From NCBI RefSeq assembly GCF_003595175.1, contig NZ_CP032419.1, forward strand, positions 4,885,616 through 4,949,615: a stretch of DNA of 64,000 nt. Reading direction: 5' to 3'. Of the stretch, positions 24,121-32,388 are shown piece by piece. The position numbers and the translations under genes are program-made. The stretch's first letter is position 1. Every line of letters begins with the position of its first letter. The DNA comes from Pseudomonas cavernae. GTDB taxonomy: Bacteria > Pseudomonadota > Gammaproteobacteria > Pseudomonadales > Pseudomonadaceae. A model generated the notes under the pieces. It was not told the DNA's origin. It did not search any database and saw only the letters and a list, made by a program, of their open reading frames with translations.

Positions 24121-24149
24121 GGCCCCGGCCCACGCCGGGGCCGTTTTAT
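24121..24149 (+). terminator. Rho-independent terminator behind the permease remnant
   Basis: GGCCCCGG, loop CCCACG, CCGGGGCC, then GTTTTAT. The stem and T-run are intact although the gene is not. Confidence 0.8.
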
Positions 24150-24227
24150 CCGCCGGCACCTGCCGCTGGCAGGCGCTGCCCCCGTCCGGGGCTTACCGCT
24201 TTGCCCGCCAGCGGCCGGGCGAAATCC

Positions 24228-24254
24228 CAAAAAATAGGGCGCCATCGGGCGCCC
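24228..24254 (-). terminator. Rho-independent terminator of the hydrolase gene at 24282
   Basis: On the minus strand: GGGCGCC, loop CGAT, GGCGCCC, then TATTTTTTG. It lies 28 bases past the hydrolase stop. Confidence 0.85.
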
Positions 24255-24281
24255 CAAAGTCCACGCTCAACTTTTCCGCGG

Positions 24282-25067
24282 TCACCGCCTGGCGCGAATG
24301 AAGCGCTCGAGCAAGGCATTCAGGCGCACCGGCTGATCCAGCGGGGTGGCATGCCCCGAGTCCTCCACCACCGCCAGTTCGGCATTGCGCAGCTGCGCCA
24401 CATAGGCCTGCTTGTAGGCCAGCGGGGTGTAGTCGCGATCACCGGTGATCACCAGCAGCGGCGTGTCCACCGCCTGCACCGCCGGCAGCGCCGACCAGCC
24501 GGGGATGGCGCGCATGGCATGCAGGTAGGAGGTGCGGTCGTTGCCGACGATGCGCTGCGCCAGCAGTTCGCGCAGGCTCTGCTGCTCGGGCTTGGGAAAC
24601 AGCCGGGCGGCCAGCACCCGGCCCATGGTGCGCAGGCCGAGCAGGCGAACCAGGGTCAGACGCAACCAGACCTGGCCGCGGACCCGCCAGGAGTCGAGCA
24701 GGAAACTCGGCGCACTGTTGATCACCACCGCCGCCCGCACCAGGTGCGGCTGCTCGGCGAGCAACTGGAAGGTGATCATGCCGCCCATGGAGATGCCCAC
24801 CAGGATGCATGGCTGAATGCCCATGGCGCGGATGAAATCCGCCACGTCCGCCGCCAGGTCGGCCATGCTCACCGGCGCGCGCAGTGGCTCGCTGTGGCCA
24901 TGGCCGCGCAGATCGAGGGCATAGACCCGGCACGACTGCGCCAGATACTCGATCTGCGGCTGCCAATCGAGCAGCGATGAGCCCAGCCCGTGCAATAGCA
25001 GCACGGGGGTTCCCTGACCTTGGCAGATATACGCGAAACGCCCTCCGGGCAAGTTCAGATAATCCAT
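24282..25067 (-). CDS. Alpha/beta-fold hydrolase, possible PHA oligomer or ester hydrolase
   Basis: This 261-residue hydrolase has LLLHGLGSSLLDW near 24-36, ALDLRGHGHSE near 50, nucleophile Ser93 in GISMGG, an Asp in ITGDRDYTP (210 or 212) and His239 in DSGHATPLDQP: a complete triad. There is no signal peptide. It is divergent from a TetR regulator whose other neighbours are the DUF1329/DUF1302 envelope genes and the extracellular PHA depolymerase. A role in cleaving hydroxyalkanoate oligomers inside the cell is therefore attractive but inferred. The promoter region 25068-25247 is AT-rich. Confidence 0.82.
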   Translation of the reverse strand: MDYLNLPGGRFAYICQGQGTPVLLLHGLGSSLLDWQPQIEYLAQSCRVYALDLRGHGHSEPLRAPVSMADLAADVADFIRAMGIQPCILVGISMGGMITFQLLAEQPHLVRAAVVINSAPSFLLDSWRVRGQVWLRLTLVRLLGLRTMGRVLAARLFPKPEQQSLRELLAQRIVGNDRTSYLHAMRAIPGWSALPAVQAVDTPLLVITGDRDYTPLAYKQAYVAQLRNAELAVVEDSGHATPLDQPVRLNALLERFIRARR

Positions 25068-25247
25068 TGCTTAATTCTTCCTTTGCTTAATCGAATGACA
25101 ATAAAAGAGCGCGCCACGAATAATCCCGGCATATAACCAGTCATCTATTCACTAATAGTCTTTAAACTTCTTTTAATGTCTGCGCGGTTATTTGCCTTGC
25201 CCCGGTAAAAAACCTAGAATCGGCCAGCGCCTATTCGAGAATCGATC

Positions 25248-25868
25248 ATGTACAACATCCCCAATCCCACTCAGGTACGTAGCCAGCAGGCGCTGGAACG
25301 CTTCATGAATATTGCCGCCGAACTGCTGGCCAATAACCGCTTCGAAGAAACCGGGATTTCCCAGATCGCCCAACTCGCCGAATCCTCGGTCGGCACCTTC
25401 TACCGCCTGCTCGGCGACAAGGACGTGCTGCTGTATGCCGTGCACGAGCGCTTCGTCGCCCGCAGCCACGCCAGCATCGATGCCCTGATCGACGAGCTCA
25501 AGCGCACCGACCAGCCGCTGGACGTGCAGATCGAAAGCTTCATCCACGGCGTGGTTCGGCTGTTCGCCAGCAGCGAGGGCCTGCTCCGCGCATTGATCCG
25601 GCGCAGCTCCGCCGATCTGCAATTTCGCGAACGCTTCCACCAGCTCAACGCCTACATCGGCCAGGCCTTCGGCCGCATCGTGCTCAGTCGACTGACCGAA
25701 CTCGGTCATCCGCACCCGGAACAGGCAGCCGATCTCAGCGCTCATCTGCTCCTCGCTAGCATGAACTACTTCACCCTGGTTGGAACTTTGGGCGCGACCC
25801 CCCGGGAAGTTATTCCCGGGGAACTTTCCCGGTTGATCTGTAACTATCTCGAAGTTCCGAAAAGTTAA
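25248..25868 (+). CDS. TetR-family transcriptional regulator
   Basis: This 206-residue protein has a TetR helix-turn-helix at about 12-60 (QALERFMNIAAELLANNRFE, ETGISQIAQLAESSVGTFYR) and a helical ligand domain. It is divergent from the hydrolase at 24282 and overlaps the DUF1329 gene tail by four bases (convergent stops). That position makes it the best candidate regulator of the hydrolase and perhaps of the DUF1329/DUF1302 and depolymerase genes. Confidence 0.87.
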   Translation: MYNIPNPTQVRSQQALERFMNIAAELLANNRFEETGISQIAQLAESSVGTFYRLLGDKDVLLYAVHERFVARSHASIDALIDELKRTDQPLDVQIESFIHGVVRLFASSEGLLRALIRRSSADLQFRERFHQLNAYIGQAFGRIVLSRLTELGHPHPEQAADLSAHLLLASMNYFTLVGTLGATPREVIPGELSRLICNYLEVPKS

Positions 25869-27226
25869 CGCCGGCCATCCCGCCTAAGTTGCGCTGGAGT
25901 GAAGTCAGAAGGCTTCAGCGCAATCCCGAACTGGTCTGCCGGTTCTTCGTTCGACATTATGCCGATGACATAACGACCACCAATCAGGTCGTATACGGCG
26001 TCGCCCCTGGTCCACACCAGCGGCTGGTCGTAGAGGTTGATGGTGTAGGACTCGCCGAGACGCCAGAGCATGTCGCGGTTGTCGTAATGATCGGCGACCA
26101 GGATCTGATAGCTGTCCTCGTCGAAATACAGGTCGCGCTGCTTGTACTGATGGCGCTGGCCGGCCTTCAGCGTCGCGCGCACATGCCAGACGCGGTGCAG
26201 CTCATAACGCAGCAGGTCGGGATTGACGTGGCCACGCTGGACGATGTCGCTGTACTTGTTGGTCTTCGCGGCGAAGCGGTAGCTGTTGTACGGCACATAC
26301 AGCTCCTGCTTGCCCACCAGTTGCCAGTCGTACTTGTCCGGCGCGCCGGAGAACATATCGAAGTTGTCGGTGGTGCGCATGCCTTCCGAGGCGGTGCCGG
26401 GCGAGTCGTAGGCGACGTTCGGCGTGCGCCGCACGCGGCGCTGGCCGGTGGCGTAGAGCCAGGCCAGGCGCGGCTCCTTGACCTGGTTGACGGTCTCGTG
26501 CACCAGCAGTTCGGTGCCGGCCAGGCGCGCCGGCGCCAGCACCGACTGACGGAAGTAGAAGAGGATGTTGCTGTTGGCCTTGCTGGAGTCGCCGGCGTCC
26601 TGGTTGAACAGGAACAGGTCCTCGATGCGCGTGATGAAGTAGTCACCCGCGGCCTGCGGCACCGCCTGGGCGTAGTAGCGCTTGACGCTGTCGCCGCGGT
26701 AGCGCACCAGGTGGTTCCACAGTACTTCCAGGCCGGACTGCGGGATCGGGAAGGGCGTGGCGACCTTGAAGTCGGCGATGCCGTTACCGCTCTCGATCAG
26801 CTTGGCCGACCCGGCGTTGGCCTTGATCGCGGCGTAGACCTTGTCCGGGTACGAGGCCGAACGGTGGCTCGGATAGACCGGCAGCGTCCAGGTGTCTGGA
26901 TAGCGCTTGAGCATGGCCAGCTGGCCGGCGCTCAGGTGCTCCTTGTACTGCGCGGCGTTGGCATGGCTGATGGTGAACAGCGGCTGGTCGACGGCGTAGG
27001 GGTCGCGGTAGCCGACCGCCGGGTCGAAGGCATCGGCGCGCCGGGCCAGGCCACCGTCCCAGGCGGGAATGGTGCCGGCGGCGTTGCCGGCCTTCTCGGC
27101 ACCCAGCGGAGTCAGGTCCCGGCCGAGCCGCGCGGCCTGGTCGGCGCCGACCTGTGCGTGCGCCAGCGAGGCGGCCAGCAGGGTGGCGACCAGCAGGCCG
27201 CCGTGCAGAAGTTCCGATCTGAACAT
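25865..27226 (-). CDS. DUF1329 family periplasmic/outer-membrane protein
   Basis: This 453-residue protein has a Sec signal peptide (MFRSELLHGGLLVATLLAAS, cleavage near AHA-QV) and the DUF1329 domain (PF07044) over most of its length. Marks are AERLG-type RLGRDLTPLGAEKAGNAAGTIPAWDGGL near 35-60, LWNHLVRYRG near 165, RRTPNVAYDSPG near 265, ELYVPYNSYRF near 305 and FDEDSYQILVADHYDNRD near 365. The fold is related to LolA/LolB lipoprotein carriers. DUF1329 genes regularly pair with DUF1302 genes near hydrolases or RND pumps for hydrophobic substrates, as here. The ATG at 27226 opens the signal peptide. Confidence 0.88.
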   Translation of the reverse strand: MFRSELLHGGLLVATLLAASLAHAQVGADQAARLGRDLTPLGAEKAGNAAGTIPAWDGGLARRADAFDPAVGYRDPYAVDQPLFTISHANAAQYKEHLSAGQLAMLKRYPDTWTLPVYPSHRSASYPDKVYAAIKANAGSAKLIESGNGIADFKVATPFPIPQSGLEVLWNHLVRYRGDSVKRYYAQAVPQAAGDYFITRIEDLFLFNQDAGDSSKANSNILFYFRQSVLAPARLAGTELLVHETVNQVKEPRLAWLYATGQRRVRRTPNVAYDSPGTASEGMRTTDNFDMFSGAPDKYDWQLVGKQELYVPYNSYRFAAKTNKYSDIVQRGHVNPDLLRYELHRVWHVRATLKAGQRHQYKQRDLYFDEDSYQILVADHYDNRDMLWRLGESYTINLYDQPLVWTRGDAVYDLIGGRYVIGIMSNEEPADQFGIALKPSDFTPAQLRRDGRR

Positions 27227-27239
27227 GGCGTTGTCTCTC

Positions 27240-28991
27240 TCAGAAGCTGTATTTGATGTTGAGGCTGAGGAAATCGCGATCCGTGCGCTTGTTCGACAGA
27301 CCGCCACCGCTGTAGCCGACGTATTTGGCGCCCACGGCCAACGACTCCTTGTAGATCGCATCGATGCCCAGCGAGTAGCTCTGCGCTTCCTCGTCCAGAC
27401 CGTTGGTGAGCTGCGGCGCCACGCCGTTGATGCTGTATTGGTAGCTGACGTTGGGCGACAGGGTCAGCAGATTGAAGACGTTGGTGTAGTTGAGCTGCAG
27501 GCTGGCCTGGGCGCCGGTGGCGCTGCTGGTGGCCTCGTAGTAGTCGATGTCCGACTCCAGGCCCTGGACGCGGCTGGCGACGAACTCGGAGAGCAGGGTC
27601 GCCGAATCGGAACCGAGCAGGCCATTGAAGTTGTAGATCGCCGACAGCGAGGCCTGGGCCATGTCCTTCTCGCGGTAGCCGTCCAGCCGCGTGCCGACCG
27701 GTATCCCCGCGAGGTTGCCGAGCAGCGCGGTGGGCAGGTACTCGTTGAGGCCGAGGGCGATCGGCGTATCCGGCCGATAGCTCAGCTCGCCGGCCAGCGA
27801 CAGGCCGTTGAAGATGCTGTCGCCGCCGATCGAGGTGTTGAAGCTGATGCCATACAGGTCGCGCTTCTCCAGGTATTCGGCGTAGTAGCGCGAGCTGCTG
27901 GCATCCGGCAGCACACCGACCACCGGCAGCCGCACCGGCTTGCCCACGGTCAGGCCAATCATCGGCACCTGCATGTTGTAGCGCAGGTAGTACAGGCCCA
28001 GCTCGGTGTCGTTCAGCTGCGGGACGTACCAACGCAGGGCCGCGCCGTACTGCGCGGAGTCGTCGCCGTCGACGTCCTGGGCGCGCGGGATGAAGGTGGT
28101 CGGCAGGTAGCCCTTGAGCAGGCTGTTCAGGCCGCCGGCCGGCAGGCGGTTGGCGAAGGCCTGGGCGGCGTCCGGATTGTCGAAGGCCAGGCCGCGGGTG
28201 AGCGGCTCCTGCAGCGGCGGCACCGACAGGTAGTTGCAGCCTTCGCCGAGCACGTCGAGGGTCGAGTAGTAGGTGCCGCAGGGGTCGATCTTCGAGGCTT
28301 CCCAGGCCTTGCCAGGCTGCCAGTAGCCTTCGATGCTGAGGTTGTCGCGCAGCTCGTAGGAGGCGTAGGTCATGAAGGTCGGCATGTAGGCCTCCTTCAC
28401 CTCCGAGCCCGGCGCGCGCAGGGCGTTGATGTCCACCGGGTTGGTGGCGCCGATGCCGTTCTGATAGAACAGGCTCTCGCCCCAGTTAATCACCTGGCGG
28501 CCGAGGCGGGCGTTGAGGGCGCGCTCGTTGAGGGTCCAGCTGCCGAAGACGAAGGCATCGAGCAGATCGGCGCTGGAACCGGCCTCGTCGAGACCGGCAT
28601 CGCTGATCTGCCGGTGGCGGCGCTCGTCGTCCTCCAGCTCGAAGTCGCGGAAGGCGCGGCCGCGGACGAAGATCCCGTAGTCGTCCTGATAGCGCAGGTC
28701 CAGCTCGGAGACGATCTTCGCCACTTCGGAGAACAGCTCGCCCTTCTTGAAGTTGAGGTCGCCGTCGTCGGAGTTGATCAGCGCCGCGTTGGCGCCGGTG
28801 CCGCCATTGGCGCGGGCAATCAGCTTGCGGTCCTGGCCTTCCATGCGGTAACTGACGCCGTAGGACAGGGTGGTGTCGAGAGATGTCGCCCAGTCGCCCG
28901 AACGCACCTGAAACGCCTGCGCCGAGCCGAACGGCAAGGTGCCCAGTAGAGCCAGACCGGCGAATGCCAGGCCTCTTCCGTGGTTTACCAC
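27240..28991 (-). CDS. DUF1302 family outer-membrane protein
   Basis: This 583-residue protein has a signal peptide (LAFAGLALLGTLPFGSAQA, mature FQVRSGDWATSLDTTLSYG) and alternating aromatic beta-strand segments typical of a barrel, ending in ...FLSLNIKYSF with the C-terminal phenylalanine of outer-membrane barrels. RLGRQVINWGESLFYQNGIG near 160 is a DUF1302 mark. It lies 13 bp upstream of the DUF1329 gene in the same operon. A pore or surface receptor for a hydrophobic compound is inferred. Its promoter faces that of the PHA depolymerase gene. Confidence 0.88.
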   Translation of the reverse strand: MVNHGRGLAFAGLALLGTLPFGSAQAFQVRSGDWATSLDTTLSYGVSYRMEGQDRKLIARANGGTGANAALINSDDGDLNFKKGELFSEVAKIVSELDLRYQDDYGIFVRGRAFRDFELEDDERRHRQISDAGLDEAGSSADLLDAFVFGSWTLNERALNARLGRQVINWGESLFYQNGIGATNPVDINALRAPGSEVKEAYMPTFMTYASYELRDNLSIEGYWQPGKAWEASKIDPCGTYYSTLDVLGEGCNYLSVPPLQEPLTRGLAFDNPDAAQAFANRLPAGGLNSLLKGYLPTTFIPRAQDVDGDDSAQYGAALRWYVPQLNDTELGLYYLRYNMQVPMIGLTVGKPVRLPVVGVLPDASSSRYYAEYLEKRDLYGISFNTSIGGDSIFNGLSLAGELSYRPDTPIALGLNEYLPTALLGNLAGIPVGTRLDGYREKDMAQASLSAIYNFNGLLGSDSATLLSEFVASRVQGLESDIDYYEATSSATGAQASLQLNYTNVFNLLTLSPNVSYQYSINGVAPQLTNGLDEEAQSYSLGIDAIYKESLAVGAKYVGYSGGGLSNKRTDRDFLSLNIKYSF

Positions 28992-29016
28992 GATGACCTC
29001 CAGTTGTTGTTTTTAT

Positions 29017-29038
29017 CGGAATCGGAACATCGATTCCG
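29017..29038. promoter_or_regulatory. Operator candidate: CGGAATCG-6 bp-CGATTCCG
   Basis: An exact 8-bp inverted repeat with a 6-bp spacer (GAACAT), 26 bp before the DUF1302 start. The first 11 bases, CGGAATCGGAA, recur at 29204-29214. Confidence 0.6.
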
Positions 29039-29203
29039 TAATAATTTAATTGAGGTCGCTAAACCTGGCAAGCCCGTACCAGAAAACTTTTTCTTCACCT
29101 CTGCCAAACGCTCAGGCCAAGTCGTCTAGCCAGGACGTTCCAGCCTTCCGAGGCTGATTTCAATTTCTGCAAGCCCCGCCCTTCGTGACTTTCACCCACT
29201 TGA

Positions 29204-29218
29204 CGGAATCGGAATTCC
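29204..29218. promoter_or_regulatory. Second operator candidate CGGAATCGGAATTCC
   Basis: It carries the same CGGAATCGGAA word as 29017-29027 and an internal GGAAT/ATTCC inverted repeat. It is about 50 bp before the depolymerase start, where a repressor or activator would act. Confidence 0.55.
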
Positions 29219-29266
29219 AGTTTCTATTTGCTCTGCGGTATCACAACAACAATGGAGAAACCCGCT

Positions 29267-30109
29267 ATGTTCACTGCCCGAACTGCCCGCTTCGGCGTGC
29301 TTCTGCTCCTCGCGCTGCTCAGCCAACCGAGCTGGGCCGACTCCCGCTGCAGCGAGCGCGCCAAGAGCCTGCTGCTGCCGGCGAAAGTCAGCTGCAGTTA
29401 TCAATCCACCTGGATCGACTCCGGCCTGGTCGGCCAGCGCAAGGTCATCTATCAAACCCCGTTGGGCACCCCGCCGGCCGGCGGCTGGCCGGTGGCGCTG
29501 GTCTACCAGGGCTCGTTCTTCCCGCTCAACGACTTCACCTACTACAGCAACCTGCCGTTCGGCGGTTACTACGAAGGCAAGCTGGTGCAGACCCTGCTCA
29601 ACAACGGTTACGCGGTGGTGGCCCCCAGCGCCCCGGCCGACCTGTTCTGGCAGACCAACATCCCCGGCCCGGCGCAAGCCTACGAGCTGAGCACCGATTT
29701 CGACTTCCTCGGCAATGTGCTGGACGCCATCGCCGCCGGCCATTTCGGCCCGCTCAACAGCCAGCGCCAGTACGCCACCGGCATCTCCAGCGGCGGCTAC
29801 AACACCAGCCGCATGGCGGTGTCCTTCCCCGGCCTCTTCAAGGCCCTGGCGATCCAGTCCGGATCCTACGCCACCTGCAGCGGACCGCTGTGCGTGGTGC
29901 CGGCGGAGCTGCCCGCCGACCATCCGCCGACCCTGTTCCTGCACGGCTTCGTCGACGCCACCGTGCCCTGGTGGAGCATGGACCTGTACTACGACCGCCT
30001 GCTCTACCAAGGCATCGAAACCGAGCGCTACACCGAGCCACTGGGCGGTCACGAATGGTTCGCCGCCTCGCCGGGCAAGGTGCTGGCCTGGTTCAGCGCT
30101 CACCCCTGA
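29267..30109 (+). CDS. phaZ: Extracellular medium-chain-length polyhydroxyalkanoate depolymerase
   Basis: This 280-residue secreted esterase has a signal peptide (FGVLLLLALLSQPSWA, mature DSRCSERAKSLLLPAKVSCS). From memory it closely resembles the P. fluorescens GK13 mcl-PHA depolymerase. The triad is Ser174 in GISSGGYNTSRM, Asp230 in HGFVDATVPWWSMD and His262 in LGGHEWF, an offset of two from the 172/228/260 reported for GK13. There is no separate substrate-binding domain, as expected of mcl enzymes. It would hydrolyse mcl-PHA outside the cell to hydroxyalkanoate oligomers. The ATG at 29267 opens the signal peptide, with GGAGA upstream. Confidence 0.9.
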   Translation: MFTARTARFGVLLLLALLSQPSWADSRCSERAKSLLLPAKVSCSYQSTWIDSGLVGQRKVIYQTPLGTPPAGGWPVALVYQGSFFPLNDFTYYSNLPFGGYYEGKLVQTLLNNGYAVVAPSAPADLFWQTNIPGPAQAYELSTDFDFLGNVLDAIAAGHFGPLNSQRQYATGISSGGYNTSRMAVSFPGLFKALAIQSGSYATCSGPLCVVPAELPADHPPTLFLHGFVDATVPWWSMDLYYDRLLYQGIETERYTEPLGGHEWFAASPGKVLAWFSAHP

Positions 30110-30191
30110 GCCCGACACGGGCGGCCACAGGTCGCCCCGCAGCATCTGCCGCGGCCGGCACGAGTCGCCGCGCCACATCCCTGGAGTCCCC

Positions 30192-30959
30192 ATGCCGCAC
30201 CTATTGCTCCGGCTGCTGGGCGGTGCCGCTCTAGCGCTGTTCTGCGGTGCCCTCGGCGCCAGTCAAGGCGACACCCGGTCGGCCCATCTGCGACAGCTGC
30301 AACTGAACCTACTGGGCTCGCTCGGCGACTTCTACCTGCTCTACGGCATCGACGCCGATCCGGCACTCGGCCGCTCCATCGCCCACCACCTGGAGCTGGC
30401 CGAGCTTCAGCTCAGTCAGATCGAAGTCGCCGTCCCCGGCGCGGCAGCCGCGCTGGTCGGTCTGCGCCAGCAGTGGCGAGCCTACCGCCAACTGCTGACC
30501 GCGCTGAGTCGCGAGGCGCAGCGGCAGACCACCCTGGAGGGCCGCGCGTTCACCGAGCTGATCCAGCTCAACGAGCAGTTGCTGGCCGCATGCGCCACGC
30601 TGCAATCCGCCTCGCCGCCGGGACCTGATCCGACCGCTGGCGACGACGGCCTCGAGTTGCAGTTGCAGCGCCTCGCCACCAGCTATATCGCCTACAACAT
30701 TGGTGCCAACAGCCTGGCTGGCGATGGCACGGAGATCGACCGGATGGCCGTGCAGGTCGATGCCGGCCTCGCCGCGCTGCTTGCCAGGCCCGCCCAGGAC
30801 GAGGAGCAGCGGCGCCTGCAGGAAACGATCCGCAGCAAATGGCGCTATATCGAGCCAGCCCTGCGGCACTACCAGAAGAGCGCGGTGCCGAGCCTGGTGC
30901 GCCACTACAGCGCTCGCATCATCGCCGACCTCGAACGGCTGCAGAGCGGCACTCGTTAA
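30192..30959 (+). CDS. Exported helical protein, possibly PilJ N-terminal-like
   Basis: This 255-residue protein has a signal peptide (MPHLLLRLLGGAALALFCGA, cleavage near LGA-SQ) and a long helical mature part. LRQLQLNLLGSLGDFYLLYGIDADP and the second repeat-like TSYIAYNIGANSLAG recall the periplasmic four-helix sensor of type IV pili chemotaxis transducers (PilJ-N). No catalytic motif is seen. It follows the depolymerase by 82 bp on the same strand with GGAG before the ATG at 30192, so it may be co-transcribed. Function is unknown. Confidence 0.65.
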   Translation: MPHLLLRLLGGAALALFCGALGASQGDTRSAHLRQLQLNLLGSLGDFYLLYGIDADPALGRSIAHHLELAELQLSQIEVAVPGAAAALVGLRQQWRAYRQLLTALSREAQRQTTLEGRAFTELIQLNEQLLAACATLQSASPPGPDPTAGDDGLELQLQRLATSYIAYNIGANSLAGDGTEIDRMAVQVDAGLAALLARPAQDEEQRRLQETIRSKWRYIEPALRHYQKSAVPSLVRHYSARIIADLERLQSGTR

Positions 30960-30984
30960 CGGGCGGCAGGCACCAGACCAACCA

Positions 30985-31950
30985 CTACGGGTCGAGGCGG
31001 CAGGCCAACATTCCGGCCTGCAACGCCGCTGCATCCTGCGCCTCGGCGAAGATCAGCTCCAGGCGCGAGTCCTTGCGCCATTCGCTGTTACGCCAATGAA
31101 TGGGCTCGCCGTCCAGGGCATTGGCCGACAGCCAGCCGGGGTTGCAGTGCAGCACCAGCTTGGCGCGGCGCCAGGGCAGAGTGGCCAGCCACTGTTGCAC
31201 GCGCAGCAGTTCGAAGCGCTGGCTGGGGTGCCAGCGCCAACCGATGCTCCAGCCCTCGGCCTGGGCCTGGATCTGGCAGATCGGTTCGCCCGGATCGCGC
31301 CACAGCGCCGGCAGCGGCGCCGTGCCGTTGGGCAGAGGCGTATCCGCCGCCTGGCCGGCCTGCGCGGCATGCCCGGGCAGCGCGCTGAACGGCAGCCGGC
31401 CCTGGCTGGTCCAGCGCAGCGGCAGGTCCGGCAGGCCGGCGGCCAGCCGTGCGCGGGTCGCCGCGTCGAGGTGTTCGGCCTTGTTCAGCAACAGCAGGCC
31501 GGCCTCGGCCAACGCCGCCTGCTGGCTGGCCGGCAGCGCCTGACCGCCGGCCAGGGCGGCGGCATCCAGCACCAGCACCGGCGGCTGCACGGCCAGCACT
31601 TGCGCCCATGGCGGTTCGCGCAACTGGCGCAGCAGTTCGGCGGGGTGGCCGAGGCCGGACGGTTCGATCAGCAGGCGGTCGGGCCTGGCCTGGCGCAGCA
31701 GCCGACCCAAGCCCACCTGGAACGGCGCGCCGTTGACGCAGCACAGGCAGCCGCCGGCCACTTCGCCGAGGGCGATGCCGTCCGCCGCGGTGCTCAGCAG
31801 CGCCGCGTCCAGGCCGATCTGGCCGAACTCGTTGATCAGCACCGCCCAGCGCTCGTGCGCCGGCTTCTGCGCCAGCAGCTGGCGGATCAGGCTGGTCTTG
31901 CCGGCGCCCAACGGGCCGGCGATCAGGTGGGTGGGGATATGCTTCAACAT
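30985..31950 (-). CDS. COG0523 (CobW-like) G3E GTPase, putative metal chaperone
   Basis: This 321-residue GTPase has P-loop GPLGAGKTS near 12-20, NEFGQIGLD near 40, the metal-binding GGCLCCVNG (CxCC) near 66-74, IEPSGLGHP near 94 and NKAEH near 160. The C-terminal domain (from about 220) is of CobW_C type with SQRFELLRVQQWL. By family and neighbourhood (second COG0523 gene, dksA2, Zur box) it is a zinc chaperone used in zinc limitation. It faces the exported protein at 30192 with 25 bp between stops. Confidence 0.88.
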   Translation of the reverse strand: MLKHIPTHLIAGPLGAGKTSLIRQLLAQKPAHERWAVLINEFGQIGLDAALLSTAADGIALGEVAGGCLCCVNGAPFQVGLGRLLRQARPDRLLIEPSGLGHPAELLRQLREPPWAQVLAVQPPVLVLDAAALAGGQALPASQQAALAEAGLLLLNKAEHLDAATRARLAAGLPDLPLRWTSQGRLPFSALPGHAAQAGQAADTPLPNGTAPLPALWRDPGEPICQIQAQAEGWSIGWRWHPSQRFELLRVQQWLATLPWRRAKLVLHCNPGWLSANALDGEPIHWRNSEWRKDSRLELIFAEAQDAAALQAGMLACRLDP

Positions 31951-32024
31951 CTGCCTATGCTGCGGCTTGTAGGGGGGTGCAGGAAAGCCCTAGAGTGCGG
32001 CGCATCGATTGACGGAGATGGCTC

Positions 32025-32378
32025 ATGCGTTACTGGTTCGCCCTATTGTGTTCTGCCCTGCCGCTGCTGGCCCACGGCGAAGCCTGCGTGGTGCACAGCC
32101 AGGGCGATCGCCTCGACGTCAAGGTCTGCCAGCAGAACCAGAGCATCCCGCCGCAGCTGTTTCGCGACGGCTTCTGCCAGCCGCAATTGAAAGGCCAGAA
32201 GGTCGCGGTCGAGTTCGTCGCGCAATGCCCAGGCGGCTCCTTCGGCGTCTGCCGCAACGCCCAGGTGTCCAACCAGCCCTACCGCCAGGACATCCACTAC
32301 TACGGCGTGAGCAGCGACGCCAACTACCTCAAGCCCTACTGCGAGCGGCAGAGCAAGGGCGTGTGGATGGCGCGCTAG
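32025..32378 (+). CDS. Small exported cysteine-rich protein of unknown function
   Basis: This 117-residue protein has a signal peptide (MRYWFALLCSALPLLAHG-EA) and six cysteines in the mature part, including CVVHSQGDRLDVKVCQQNQS, FCQPQLKG, QCPGGSFGVCRN and YCERQS, most likely disulfide-bonded in the periplasm. It lies between the two COG0523 genes and divergent from the first, the place of a small conserved gene in the equivalent P. aeruginosa cluster (PA5533 region, from memory). No enzymatic motif. Confidence 0.7.
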   Translation: MRYWFALLCSALPLLAHGEACVVHSQGDRLDVKVCQQNQSIPPQLFRDGFCQPQLKGQKVAVEFVAQCPGGSFGVCRNAQVSNQPYRQDIHYYGVSSDANYLKPYCERQSKGVWMAR

Positions 32379-32388
32379 GCAGGCCGCC

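Larger units (their letters stand above)
28992..29266. other. Divergent control region, DUF1302 operon / PHA depolymerase
   Basis: These 275 bases separate the two divergent transcription units. They are AT-richer than their neighbours (ATAATTTAATTGAGG at about 29040). They hold two copies of CGGAATCGGAA at 29017 and 29204, one per transcription unit. Confidence 0.6.
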
